Positions 8,528 to 18,064 of a DNA stretch of 55,514 bases are shown here, piece after piece; within the stretch, counting starts at the first letter, position 1, and the number at the start of each line of letters is the position of its first letter. The notes under the pieces are model-generated. The model saw nothing but the letters and a program-made list of their open reading frames with translations, did not search any database and was not told the origin of the DNA. Where the stretch lies: NCBI GenBank assembly GCA_044870245.1, contig JBIOYR010000143.1, forward strand, positions 1-55,514. The letters run 5' to 3'. This DNA is from DATAFF01 sp044870245 (GTDB taxonomy: Bacteria; Pseudomonadota; Alphaproteobacteria; Rhizobiales; Aestuariivirgaceae). The translations under genes were made by a program, and so were the position numbers.

Positions 8528-9523
8528 ATGCCATCCGCCACTCTCGATGTCCTTGCCATCGGCAACGCCATTGTCGATGTGCTGGCCCGCGTCGATGAAG
8601 CCTTCCTGACCGACCGGCAGCTCGCCAAGGGCAGCATGCGCCTGATCGACGAGGCGGAGGCCGAGCGCCTCTATGGAGCCTTCGGCCCGGCCATCGAGGT
8701 GTCGGGAGGCTCTGCCGCCAACACGGTGGCGGGCGTCGCCTCGCTCGGCGGTGCCGCCGGCTTTCTCGGCAAGGTGCGCGACGACCAGCTGGGAGCGGTG
8801 TTCGCCCACGACATCAGGGCAACCGGCGTCCGCTACACCCTGCCCGGCAGCCCCGACGGCCCGGCCACCGGACGCTGCCTCATCGCGGTCACCCCGGATG
8901 GCGAGCGCACGATGAACACCTTCCTCGGCGCCAGCGCCCTGATCGGCCCGAGCGACATTGTCGAGGAGGAGGTCGCCGCTGCCTCGATCCTCTATCTCGA
9001 GGGCTATCTGTTCGACCGAGCGGAAGCCAAGCAGGCCTTCGAGAAGGCGGCGGCGATCGCCCGCGCCGCCGGCCGCCGCGTCGCCCTGACGCTCTCCGAT
9101 TCATTCTGCGTCGCCCGCCACCGCGGCGACTTCCTGCAGCTGATCGCGTCCGGTGTCGATGTGCTGTTCGCCAACGAGGCGGAGGCGCGGGCGCTGTTCC
9201 AACGCGAGGCGCTGGACGGGCTGATCGCCGAAGCCCGCCGCCATTGCCCGCTCGTCGCCCTGACGCGCTCCGCCGCCGGCTCGGTGATCATCGCCGGCGC
9301 GGAGACCCATGCGGTGCCGGCGGTGAGGGTCGAGAAGGTGGTCGACGTCACCGGGGCCGGCGATCTCTATGCCGCCGGGTTCCTGTTCGGACTCTGCCGC
9401 GGCATGAGCCTCCCCGACAGCGCCCGGCTCGGCACCTTCGCGGCGGCGGAGATCATCACCCATTTCGGCGCCCGCCCGCTCCAGCCGCTGCGCCGGCAGG
9501 CTGAGGCGCTTGGGTTGCTGTAG
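8528..9523 (+). CDS. Adenosine kinase-like PfkB-family kinase
   Basis: A 331-residue PfkB-family sugar/nucleoside kinase. It has the N-terminal DVLAIGNAIVDVLARVDEAFL strand, the SGGSAANTVAGVASLGG glycine motif and the catalytic DVTGAGDLYAAGF anion-hole motif near the C-terminus. The N-terminal wording matches the alphaproteobacterial group usually called adenosine kinase; ribokinase-like specificity cannot be excluded. ATG 8528 was chosen because the family homology begins there. It converges on mbfA with a gap of only three bases. Confidence 0.85.
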   Translation: MPSATLDVLAIGNAIVDVLARVDEAFLTDRQLAKGSMRLIDEAEAERLYGAFGPAIEVSGGSAANTVAGVASLGGAAGFLGKVRDDQLGAVFAHDIRATGVRYTLPGSPDGPATGRCLIAVTPDGERTMNTFLGASALIGPSDIVEEEVAAASILYLEGYLFDRAEAKQAFEKAAAIARAAGRRVALTLSDSFCVARHRGDFLQLIASGVDVLFANEAEARALFQREALDGLIAEARRHCPLVALTRSAAGSVIIAGAETHAVPAVRVEKVVDVTGAGDLYAAGFLFGLCRGMSLPDSARLGTFAAAEIITHFGARPLQPLRRQAEALGLL

Positions 9524-9526
9524 CCT

Positions 9527-10489
9527 TCAAGCGCTGCCGATCATGATGCCGGTGAGAAAGACCAGCGCCCCGCCAAGGGCGATCTGGGCGGCGGCGCGCA
9601 GGAAGGGCGTGTCCATATAGCGGTAGCGGATCCAGGAGATCGCCGCGAGCTCGATGAAGACGATGATCGTCGCGATGACGGTGGCGGTCCAGAAATGCGG
9701 GATGAGATAGGGCAGCGCATGGCCGAGGCCGCCGACCGTGGTCATGATGCCGGTGGCGAGGCCGCGGATCAGCGGATGACCGCGGCCGGTGAGCTTGCCG
9801 TCATCCGACAGGCCCTCGGCCAGTCCCATGGAGATGCCGGCCCCGAGCGAGGCGGCGGTGCCGACCAGGAAGGTCTGCCAGGTGTCGTGGGTGGCGAAGG
9901 CGGCGGCAAAAAGCGGTGCGAGGGTCGAGACCGAGCCATCCATCAAACCGACGAGACCGGGCTGGACGACCTGCAGCAGGAACAGCCGGCGCTGGGCCTC
10001 GCCCTCGCTGGTCAGGGCATCGGGGGTGAGGTGCTTCTCCTCGAGGCGGGTGGCGAGCGACTCATGCTGCTTCTCGGCGGCGGCAAGATCGAGGAGAAGC
10101 TGGCGGATGTCGGGATCGGCGCTGCGCTCCGCCGCCTGGCGGTAGAAGCGGTAATTCTCGAGCTCCATCACCTCGGCGCGCTGGCGGATCGTATCGACCC
10201 CCATATGCTGCATCAGCCAGGCGGGCTGGTGCTTGACGAAACCGGTGACGTCGTGCCGGCGGATCAGCGGGATGAAGTCGCCGAATTTGCGGCGATAGGC
10301 CTCGGTCAGGCGGCGGCGATGCTCGTGCTCCTCCTCCGCCATGTCGGTGAAGACGAGGGACGAGGCCGGAAAGCGCTCGCGCAGCGCGTTGGCGAAGGTG
10401 GTGTAGGTGCGGGCGTCATCGTCTTCGCTGGAGATCGCCAGCGCCAGCAATTCCTGCTCGGTCAGCTCGGAAAACGGCTTCATCCTCAT
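9527..10489 (-). CDS. mbfA: Membrane-bound ferritin/VIT1 iron exporter MbfA
   Basis: A 320-residue two-domain protein. The N-terminal half (about 1-160) is a ferritin-like four-helix domain with metal-ligand patterns (MAEEEHEHRRR, MELENYRFYR, AAAEKQHESLA). The C-terminal half is a VIT1/CCC1-type membrane domain starting at VVQPGLVGLMDGSVSTLAPLFAAAF. This fusion is the MbfA family, which in Bradyrhizobium and Agrobacterium exports iron and protects against iron and peroxide stress under Irr control. An Irr-box-like sequence lies directly upstream here. Confidence 0.92.
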   Translation of the reverse strand: MRMKPFSELTEQELLALAISSEDDDARTYTTFANALRERFPASSLVFTDMAEEEHEHRRRLTEAYRRKFGDFIPLIRRHDVTGFVKHQPAWLMQHMGVDTIRQRAEVMELENYRFYRQAAERSADPDIRQLLLDLAAAEKQHESLATRLEEKHLTPDALTSEGEAQRRLFLLQVVQPGLVGLMDGSVSTLAPLFAAAFATHDTWQTFLVGTAASLGAGISMGLAEGLSDDGKLTGRGHPLIRGLATGIMTTVGGLGHALPYLIPHFWTATVIATIIVFIELAAISWIRYRYMDTPFLRAAAQIALGGALVFLTGIMIGSA

Positions 10490-10503
10490 TCCCCCTGGTC
10501 ATC

Positions 10504-10525
10504 ACAGTTCTTAGAACTGTTCCAA
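10504..10525 (-). promoter_or_regulatory. Candidate Irr/ICE operator of mbfA
   Basis: Two overlapping inverted repeats lie 15-36 bases upstream of the mbfA start. ACAGTTCTTAGAACTGT at 10504-10520 is perfect around its central base. TTAGAA-CTG-TTCCAA at 10511-10525 matches the TTAGAA-N3-TTCTAA layout of rhizobial iron control elements with one change. Irr repression of mbfA under low iron is known in related bacteria; binding here is inferred. Confidence 0.6.
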
Positions 10526-10612
10526 TCTATGAACCGGAGGTCAAGGCTTGCAGCCCCGGCTTTTGGTCGCGTCCGGCGGGTCGCTTGACGCCATGGCGTG
10601 TCGCTGCCATCA

Positions 10613-10882
10613 AGAGCATGATGTTGCTAGGTCTACCCAGCCTGCGTTGCAATGCGGCGAGCCGATCCGCCAGGAGCCGTGCGCAGCGCGATGCACGACA
10701 TCGGGCAAGCGCGGCGACACCGCGGGCGGCCGCCGCATCGCAACCCGAAGGGCCGGGCGCTTTTCCCGCGTGGGATCGTCGAAGGGCCTCGATCGTATTC
10801 CCGATACGTTCATCGGCCTTCTCCTGCCCACGCGGCAAAATCGCTCCGGCGCAGGTGGGTACACCTAACAACATCATGCTCT
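10613..10882. mobile_element. MITE-like 270-bp element with 27-bp inverted ends
   Basis: The left end (10613-10639, beginning AGAGCATGATGTTG) and right end (10856-10882) are inverted copies of each other over 27 bases with two mismatches. The interior holds no convincing gene but has a further imperfect inverted pair (GTTGCAATGCGGCG near 10645 and CGCCGCATCGCAAC near 10732), so the whole could fold into a long hairpin. It fills most of the gap between mbfA and lepA and ends seven bases before the lepA start. I saw no target-site duplication with confidence. Confidence 0.6.
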
Positions 10883-10888
10883 AGCCGC

Positions 10889-12691
10889 ATGGCAGAAACG
10901 GCCCAGATCCGCAATTTCTCGATCATCGCGCATATCGACCACGGCAAGTCGACGCTGGCCGATCGGCTGATCCAGTTCTGCGGCGCCGTTTCGGATCGCG
11001 AGATGAAGGATCAGATCCTGGACTCGATGGATCTCGAGCGCGAGCGCGGCATCACCATCAAGGCCAATACGGTGCGGCTCGACTATACGGGGCGGGACGG
11101 CAAGGCCTATGTGCTCAACCTGATCGACACGCCGGGCCATGTCGATTTCGCCTATGAGGTCAACCGGTCGCTGGCGGCGGTGGAGGGATCGCTGCTGGTG
11201 GTCGATGCGAGCCAGGGGGTCGAGGCGCAGACGCTGGCCAATGTCTATCAGGCGATCGACAACAATCACGAGATCGTGCCGGTGCTCAACAAGATCGACC
11301 TGCCGGCGGCGGAGCCGGAACGGGTGCGCCAGCAGATCGAGGATGTGATCGGGCTCGATGCTTCGGATGCGATCGAGATCTCGGCCAAGACCGGTTTCGG
11401 CATCCCCGAGGTGCTGGAGGCCATCGTCATGCGGCTGCCGCCGCCCCGGGGGGACCGCCGAGCGCCGCTCAAGGCGCTGCTGGTCGATTCCTGGTACGAC
11501 CCCTATCTCGGGGTGGTGGTGCTGGTCAGGGTGGTGGATGGCGAGCTTCGGAAGGGGCAGCGGATCAAGCTCATCTCGACGGATGCCAGCTATCTGGTCG
11601 ACCGGGTCGGCATCTTCCGGCCGAAGCAGGAGACGATCGACAGGCTCGGCCCCGGCGAGATCGGGTTCTTCACCGCAGCGATCAAGCAGGTGGCGGACAC
11701 GCGGGTGGGCGACACGATCACCGAGGAGAAGCGGCCGACCGCCCAGGCGCTGCCGGGGTTCAAGCCGGCCCAGCCGGTGGTGTTCGCCGGCTTCTTTCCG
11801 GTCGATACGGCGGAATTCGAAGCCTTGCGCGAGGCGATCGCCAAGCTCCGGCTCAATGATGCGAGCTTCTCCTACGAGATGGAAAGCTCGGCAGCGCTCG
11901 GCTTCGGTTTTCGCTGCGGGTTTCTCGGCCTCCTCCATCTCGAGATCATCCGGGAGAGGCTCGAGCGCGAGTTCAATATCGATCTCATCACCACCGCACC
12001 GTCGGTGATCTATCGGGTGTTCCTGCAGGACGGCTCGATGGTCGAGCTGCACAACCCGGTCGACATGCCCGAGGCGCATCAGATCAGGAAGATCGAGGAG
12101 CCATGGATCCGTGCCACCATCCTGGTGCCCGACGACTATCTCGGCGCGGTGCTCAAGCTGTGCGAGGACCGGCGCGGCCGCCAGAAGGAGCTGACCTATG
12201 CCGGGTCGCGGGCCATGGTGGTCTATGAGCTGCCGCTGAACGAGGTGGTGTTCGATTTCTATGATCGGCTAAAATCAGTGAGCCGCGGCTATGCGAGCTT
12301 CGATTATCAATTGATCGGCTATGAAGAGGGCGACCTGGTCCGCATGACGATCCTCGTCAATGAGGAGCCGGTCGATGCGCTGTCGGTGATCGTGCATCGC
12401 TCGCGCGCCGAGCAGCGCGGCCGGGTGATGTGCGAGAAGCTGAAGGAGCTGATCCCGCGTCACCTGTTCAAGATCCCGGTGCAGGCGGCGCTCGGCGCCA
12501 AGATCATCGCCCGCGAGACCATCTCGGCGCTCCGCAAGGACGTCACCGCCAAGTGCTATGGCGGCGACATCACGCGCAAGCGCAAGCTTCTCGACAAGCA
12601 GAAGGAAGGCAAGAAGAAGATGCGCCAGTTCGGGCGGGTGGAAATCCCGCAGGAGGCGTTCATCAGCGCGCTGAAGATGGACGAGAATTGA
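10889..12691 (+). CDS. lepA: Elongation factor 4
   Basis: LepA/EF4 is a ribosome-associated GTPase acting in translation. The 600-residue product (family norm about 600) begins MAETAQIRNFSIIAHIDHGK with the G1 P-loop. It contains RERGITIKANTVRLDY, the DTPGHVDF G3 motif and NKIDLP, and ends with the LepA-specific C-terminal domain (TAKCYGGDITRKRKLLDKQK). An open frame continues upstream through the inverted-repeat element, but ATG 10889 fits the family N-terminus. The stop is followed at once by AGGCAGT repeats. Confidence 0.96.
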   Translation: MAETAQIRNFSIIAHIDHGKSTLADRLIQFCGAVSDREMKDQILDSMDLERERGITIKANTVRLDYTGRDGKAYVLNLIDTPGHVDFAYEVNRSLAAVEGSLLVVDASQGVEAQTLANVYQAIDNNHEIVPVLNKIDLPAAEPERVRQQIEDVIGLDASDAIEISAKTGFGIPEVLEAIVMRLPPPRGDRRAPLKALLVDSWYDPYLGVVVLVRVVDGELRKGQRIKLISTDASYLVDRVGIFRPKQETIDRLGPGEIGFFTAAIKQVADTRVGDTITEEKRPTAQALPGFKPAQPVVFAGFFPVDTAEFEALREAIAKLRLNDASFSYEMESSAALGFGFRCGFLGLLHLEIIRERLEREFNIDLITTAPSVIYRVFLQDGSMVELHNPVDMPEAHQIRKIEEPWIRATILVPDDYLGAVLKLCEDRRGRQKELTYAGSRAMVVYELPLNEVVFDFYDRLKSVSRGYASFDYQLIGYEEGDLVRMTILVNEEPVDALSVIVHRSRAEQRGRVMCEKLKELIPRHLFKIPVQAALGAKIIARETISALRKDVTAKCYGGDITRKRKLLDKQKEGKKKMRQFGRVEIPQEAFISALKMDEN

Positions 12692-13991
<1,300 letters not shown>

Positions 13992-14036
13992 TCAGGCCCC
14001 CCGCCCGACATGCATGCACTGCGGCCCCTTGGTAAA

Positions 14037-14065
14037 AACCTAGCAAGGGTCGGCCCGCGATGCAA
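14037..14065 (-). promoter_or_regulatory. Candidate sigma-70 promoter for phaZ
   Basis: On the minus strand TTGCAT (14065-14060) and TAGGTT (14042-14037) are separated by 17 bases, about 46 bases ahead of the phaZ start. The -10 is imperfect. The assignment rests on spacing only. Confidence 0.3.
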
Positions 14066-14097
14066 CGGGACGTTGGTCGGATCGTTGTTTTCACGTT

Positions 14098-14703
14098 TCA
14101 ACGCGCAATTGCTTGCTTTAGTTGCTCGGCAAGCGCAGCGGCATCTGTTGTATAGGTGAAGTGACGGACGAACTGCCCGTCGGGCCCCATGAGATAGATG
14201 ATGCTCGAATGATCCATGAGGTAATCGCGCCCGGCATTGGCGGAGCCTTCCGCCTTGGCATAATAGGCCCGGTAGGCCCTGGCGACGTCGGCGATCGCGG
14301 CACTGCTGCCGGTCAGGAGAACGAGCCTCGGGTGAAAATTGCCGGCATAGAGCGCGAGCTGGGAGACGGTGTCGCGCTCGGGGTCGATGGTGATGAACAC
14401 CGGCTGGATGCGGTCCGCCAGCGGACCCAGCGCGTCGAGGGCGGCGGTGACCACCTGAAGCTCGGCAGGGCAGACATCCGGGCAGAAGGTGTAGCCGAAC
14501 AGCACCAGCATGTATTTGCCGCGGAAATCGGTGTCGCTGACGGTCTTGCCATGCTGGTCGGTGAGCTTGAAGGGACCGCCCACCAGGGCCTTGCCGGTGG
14601 TCAGAACGGTGCCGTTGTCGGGAGCGCGCGTCAGCGCCACCCCGCCGATCAGCAGGGCGAGGATCAGGCAGGCGGCTATGAACAGCGGCCGGGAAGCGGA
14701 CAT
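14098..14703 (-). CDS. SCO1/SenC/PrrC-family copper protein
   Basis: A 201-residue protein with a single N-terminal membrane anchor (FIAACLILALLIGGVAL) and a periplasmic thioredoxin-like domain. The copper ligands are visible as FCPDVCP (two Cys) and the distal histidine in MDHSSIIYLM. SCO proteins deliver copper to the CuA site of cytochrome oxidase and have thiol-redox roles. It is divergent from the RegB-like kinase across 71 bases. This matches the prrB-prrC-prrA type neighbourhood, in which the SCO protein is linked to the redox two-component system. Confidence 0.92.
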   Translation of the reverse strand: MSASRPLFIAACLILALLIGGVALTRAPDNGTVLTTGKALVGGPFKLTDQHGKTVSDTDFRGKYMLVLFGYTFCPDVCPAELQVVTAALDALGPLADRIQPVFITIDPERDTVSQLALYAGNFHPRLVLLTGSSAAIADVARAYRAYYAKAEGSANAGRDYLMDHSSIIYLMGPDGQFVRHFTYTTDAAALAEQLKQAIAR

Positions 14704-14774
14704 GGCAGGAATGTGGTCAAAATGGCGGCGGTTTTAAAGAACCGGCCAGGGCGGCCAAGCAGCGCAGGACGGTG

Positions 14775-16187
14775 ATGGTCAGCCTGTCGAGCCATTCGCT
14801 GAGTTCGGCGCGCGAGAGCGGCGCGGCGTTCCTGCGGCCGGGCGGGATTCACGCCACCGGCGAGGGTTTGCGGCTCCAGACCATCGTCCGCCTGCGCTGG
14901 CTTGCGGTGTTCGGCCAGGCCGGGGCGGTGCTTTTCGTGGCGATCGTGCTGGGTTTTCCGTTCCCGCTCGGCTGGTGCCTGGCGGTGATCGCGCTGTCGG
15001 CCTGGCTCAATATCTTCCTGACGCTGCGCTGGCGGACCAGCGTCAGGCTGCATGAGCGCTATTCGACGCTGCTGCTCGCCTATGACATCGTCCAGCTCGC
15101 CGCGCTCCTCTTCCTCACCGGCGGGCTCGCCAATCCATTCGCCTTCCTGTTCATCGTTCCGGTGGCGGTGTCGGCGGCGACGCTGCCGCCCACCCGCACC
15201 CTGTGGCTCGGAGCGCTGGCACTGGTGCTGGCAGCGGCGCTCGCCTTCTTCCGGCTGCCGCTACCATGGGAAAGCGGCACCACCTTCGCGCTGCCGTCGC
15301 TCTATATCGCCGGCATGTGGGTGGCGGTCGCCTGCTGCGTGGTGTTCTCGGCGCTCTATTCCGGGCGGACCGCCGCCGAGTCGCGGCAGATGTCGAATGC
15401 GCTGGCGGCCACCGAGATGATCCTGGCGCGCGAGCAGAAGCTGTCGGCGCTGGACGGGCTGGCAGCGGCGGCGGCCCATGAGCTCGGCACGCCGCTTGCC
15501 ACCATCCAGCTCGTCGCCAACGAGCTCAAGCGCGGCATCCCCGATGCGCAACGGCTGGAAGAGGATCTCGATCTCCTGGTGAGCCAGTCGGCGCGCTGCC
15601 GGGACATTCTCTCGCGGCTCAGCAATCGCGATGCCCAGATGGACGACATGTTCGCCCGCCAGAAGCTGTCGGAGATGCTGGAGGAGATCGTCGAGCCGCT
15701 GCGCGGCAGCGAGGTGGCGATCCTGTTCGACCTCAAGCCGGAAATCGGCGAGGACGGAGAAGGAATCGCCGAGCCGGTCCTTGCGCGCAACCCTGGCCTG
15801 CGCTACGGGCTGACCAACCTTGTGGAAAACGCCATCGACTTCGCGACGACGCGGGTCGAGATCGAGGTCGGCTGGTCGATGCATACCGTCACCTTGGAGA
15901 TTCGCGACGACGGGCCGGGCTTCGCCCAGGACGTGATGGACCGGCTGGGCGACCCGTTCGTGACCACGCGCCGGCGCGGCGAGACGGTGGCGGTACGCGG
16001 CGGCCGGGAGGTTCATGGCGGGATGGGGCTCGGCTTCTTCATTGCCAAGACGCTCCTCGAGCGCAGCGGGGCGCGGGTGTCGCTGGCCAATAAGCGACAG
16101 CCCGAGCATGGCGCGATCATCAGGCTCGACTGGCCGCGCGACTGGCTCGAGCACCATGACTTGATGAGTACCCCGTCAATTCCTTAA
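14775..16187 (+). CDS. regB: Redox-sensing histidine kinase, RegB/PrrB/ActS family
   Basis: A 470-residue inner-membrane kinase. About six hydrophobic segments fill residues 40-195 and include the RegB quinone-site motif TGGLANPF (near 116-122). The H-box AAAAHELGTPLATIQ has its phosphoaccepting His at about 235, the redox-box cysteine lies in QSARCRDIL (about 275), and N, G and F/G2 boxes follow (NLVENAID, DDGPGFA, GGMGLGFFIAKTLL). Known RegB kinases sense redox state through quinone and cysteine. A GTG at 14772 directly precedes the chosen ATG. The response regulator follows 14 bases downstream. Confidence 0.93.
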   Translation: MVSLSSHSLSSARESGAAFLRPGGIHATGEGLRLQTIVRLRWLAVFGQAGAVLFVAIVLGFPFPLGWCLAVIALSAWLNIFLTLRWRTSVRLHERYSTLLLAYDIVQLAALLFLTGGLANPFAFLFIVPVAVSAATLPPTRTLWLGALALVLAAALAFFRLPLPWESGTTFALPSLYIAGMWVAVACCVVFSALYSGRTAAESRQMSNALAATEMILAREQKLSALDGLAAAAAHELGTPLATIQLVANELKRGIPDAQRLEEDLDLLVSQSARCRDILSRLSNRDAQMDDMFARQKLSEMLEEIVEPLRGSEVAILFDLKPEIGEDGEGIAEPVLARNPGLRYGLTNLVENAIDFATTRVEIEVGWSMHTVTLEIRDDGPGFAQDVMDRLGDPFVTTRRRGETVAVRGGREVHGGMGLGFFIAKTLLERSGARVSLANKRQPEHGAIIRLDWPRDWLEHHDLMSTPSIP

Positions 16188-16201
16188 AAGGACCCTTGAG
16201 G

Positions 16202-16753
16202 ATGACCATGGTCGAAACCCGGCAGCAGACGCCCTTGAGCCTTCTCCTGGTCGATGACGACAAGCCGTTCCTGACCCGGCTGGCGCGGGCGATGGAGACG
16301 CGCGGCTTCGATGTCCGCACCGCCGAGACGGTCGCGGAAGGGATCGCGCAGGTGCGCCGCGATCCTCCCAATTTCGCCGTCGTCGATCTGCGGCTCGGCG
16401 ACGGGTCGGGACTCGACGTGATCGAGGCGCTGCATCAGGCGCGGCAGGATGCGCGCGCGGTGGTGCTCACCGGCTACGGCAATATCGCGACGGCGGTCAC
16501 CGCGGTGAAGCTCGGCGCGGTCGACTATCTCGCCAAGCCGGCCGATGCCGATGCGGTCTATGGGGCGCTGATGGCCGAGACCGACACCCGCACCGCGCTG
16601 CCGGAAAATCCGATGTCGGCCGACCGGGTGCGGTGGGAGCACATTCAGCGGGTCTATGAGCTGTGCAACCGCAATGTCTCTGAGACCGCGCGGCGGCTCA
16701 ACATGCACCGGCGGACCCTGCAGCGGATCCTCGCCAAGCGGGCACCGAAATAG
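16202..16753 (+). CDS. regA: Response regulator, RegA/PrrA/ActR family
   Basis: The partner of the upstream kinase: a 183-residue regulator with a receiver domain (LLLVDDDKPF acidic pocket, phosphoacceptor Asp about 62 in VVDLRLGDGSG, VVLTGYG, YLAKPAD) and a short Fis-type HTH (ETARRLNMHRRTLQRILAKR) almost identical in style to RegA/ActR. In relatives this pair controls respiration, carbon and nitrogen fixation genes by redox. ATG 16208 is an equally possible start, with GAGG better spaced. The TAG stop is part of a TAGGCAG unit. Confidence 0.94.
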   Translation: MTMVETRQQTPLSLLLVDDDKPFLTRLARAMETRGFDVRTAETVAEGIAQVRRDPPNFAVVDLRLGDGSGLDVIEALHQARQDARAVVLTGYGNIATAVTAVKLGAVDYLAKPADADAVYGALMAETDTRTALPENPMSADRVRWEHIQRVYELCNRNVSETARRLNMHRRTLQRILAKRAPK

Positions 16754-16767
16754 GCAGTAGGCAGTAG
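16751..16767. repeat. TAGGCAG heptamers at the regA stop
   Basis: TAGGCAG-TAGGCAG-TAG, two full units and a partial one. The first TAG is the regA stop codon. No facing CTGCCTA arm is present, so this is a one-sided copy. Confidence 0.85.
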
Positions 16768-16778
16768 AAGGCGCGCGC

Positions 16779-17249
16779 TCAGTCGGGAAAGCCTTGCGGA
16801 TCAGCCAGGCCGTGCAGGCGGAAGGCGGCGGCACGGGCGAAGCGCAGCGTCACCGCCTTGCGGCGCGCCGACACCAATGGATGGCAGACGGCATCGCGGA
16901 TGATCTCGGCGCCGAAGCTGTCGGCGACGATCAGCCCGGCGGCCTGAGGGATGATGGCGGGATCCATGAAAGGCGGGATGGCGAAGAAAAGCCGGTCGCA
17001 GAACTCGGCATAGAACGGCCATTTGTGGTCGCCGTAGAAATCCTCGGGCGAGGATTTGATCTCGATGATCCAGATTTCGCCCCTGTCGCCCAGCGCCATG
17101 ATGTCGGCGCGCCGGCCATCGGCGAGCGGCAATTCGCACAGGGCAGCGAGGCCGCGCTGGCGCAGCATGCGGCAGGCGCCGCGCTGGGTGGCGAAGGCGG
17201 TTTCGGACTGGCGGCCATCGCGGCGCGGGACCGGGAGTGGGATGGTCAT
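16779..17249 (-). CDS. mmcB: MmcB-family DNA repair protein
   Basis: A 156-residue protein with a nuclease-like core: LCELPLADGRRADIMALG and WIIEIKSSPEDFYGDHKWPFY, the D...E-x-K pattern of PD-(D/E)XK enzymes, then CDRLFFAIP and GLIVAD. This matches MmcB (DUF1052), a Caulobacter DNA-damage-inducible factor, well spread in alphaproteobacteria. ATG 17249 is used; an upstream in-frame extension to 17288 would overlap the preceding permease gene. No strong ribosome site is seen. Confidence 0.82.
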   Translation of the reverse strand: MTIPLPVPRRDGRQSETAFATQRGACRMLRQRGLAALCELPLADGRRADIMALGDRGEIWIIEIKSSPEDFYGDHKWPFYAEFCDRLFFAIPPFMDPAIIPQAAGLIVADSFGAEIIRDAVCHPLVSARRKAVTLRFARAAAFRLHGLADPQGFPD

Positions 17250-17272
17250 GGTGATTCGGACTATAGAGGCTC

Positions 17273-18064
17273 CTACCGCCTCTCCCAACGAAAGAAGGCG
17301 AAGGCGACGACGGCGCCGCCGAGACCCCAGAGGCCCAGGACCAGGAGATGCTGGCCGACGGCATAGGTCGTTTCATCGCCGGCGAAGGCGAAGCCATTGC
17401 CGTTCAGCAGCGGCTTGAAGCCGTCGGCGAAGGCGAGCGAGAGATGCTTGAGCGGGAAGAAATCGGCGATCCGGTCGATCCAGGGCGGGATCCGGCCCTC
17501 AGGCCTGACAAAGACGTCGGAGATGAACGCAACGGGAAGGATCGTGCCATTGGCGAGCGCCTGCGCCGCCTCGGCGGTGCGGCAGAGCGCGGCCACCGCC
17601 ATGCCCAAGGCGGCGAAGCACAGGATGCCGGCGATCAGCGACAGAATGGCGGCCGGGAGCTTCTCCGGCTGCAGCACGAGCGAATAGAGCAGCATGCCGC
17701 AGGCCATGACGATGGCGGCGGCGGCGATGGCGATCAGCCCGGCGGCGGCGATGCGCGCCGCGATGTCGGTCGCCGGCGGCAGCGGCGTCGAGCGGAGGCG
17801 TTTCAGGACGCCGAGATCGCGGGCGGTGGCGGTGGCGATGGCGAGATAAGTGTAGGCGGCCATGACAGCGCCGAAGACGGCGAGGGTCGGCGTATGGAGC
17901 TGGGCGGTGGTGATGCCCCGGCCGGCGATCTCCTCATTGCCGAAGATCTCGGTGAAGATGACGAGAAGAAGGGCGGGCATCACCATCACGAAGAAGATGG
18001 CGGCCGGGCGGCGCGCAAAGAGCTTCAGCTGATGCACGGTCTCGAAGAAGAGGAGCGTCAACAT
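17273..18064 (-). CDS. ABC-2 type transporter permease
   Basis: A 263-residue membrane protein with about six hydrophobic segments in the ABC-2 arrangement. It starts MLTLLFFETVHQLKLFARRP and has the cytoplasmic GVLKRLRSTPLPP elbow and FPLKHLSLAFADGF near the end. With the overlapping upstream ATPase (7-base overlap) it forms an exporter, possibly for a drug, lipid or polysaccharide. The substrate cannot be told from sequence. Confidence 0.88.
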   Translation of the reverse strand: MLTLLFFETVHQLKLFARRPAAIFFVMVMPALLLVIFTEIFGNEEIAGRGITTAQLHTPTLAVFGAVMAAYTYLAIATATARDLGVLKRLRSTPLPPATDIAARIAAAGLIAIAAAAIVMACGMLLYSLVLQPEKLPAAILSLIAGILCFAALGMAVAALCRTAEAAQALANGTILPVAFISDVFVRPEGRIPPWIDRIADFFPLKHLSLAFADGFKPLLNGNGFAFAGDETTYAVGQHLLVLGLWGLGGAVVAFAFFRWERR

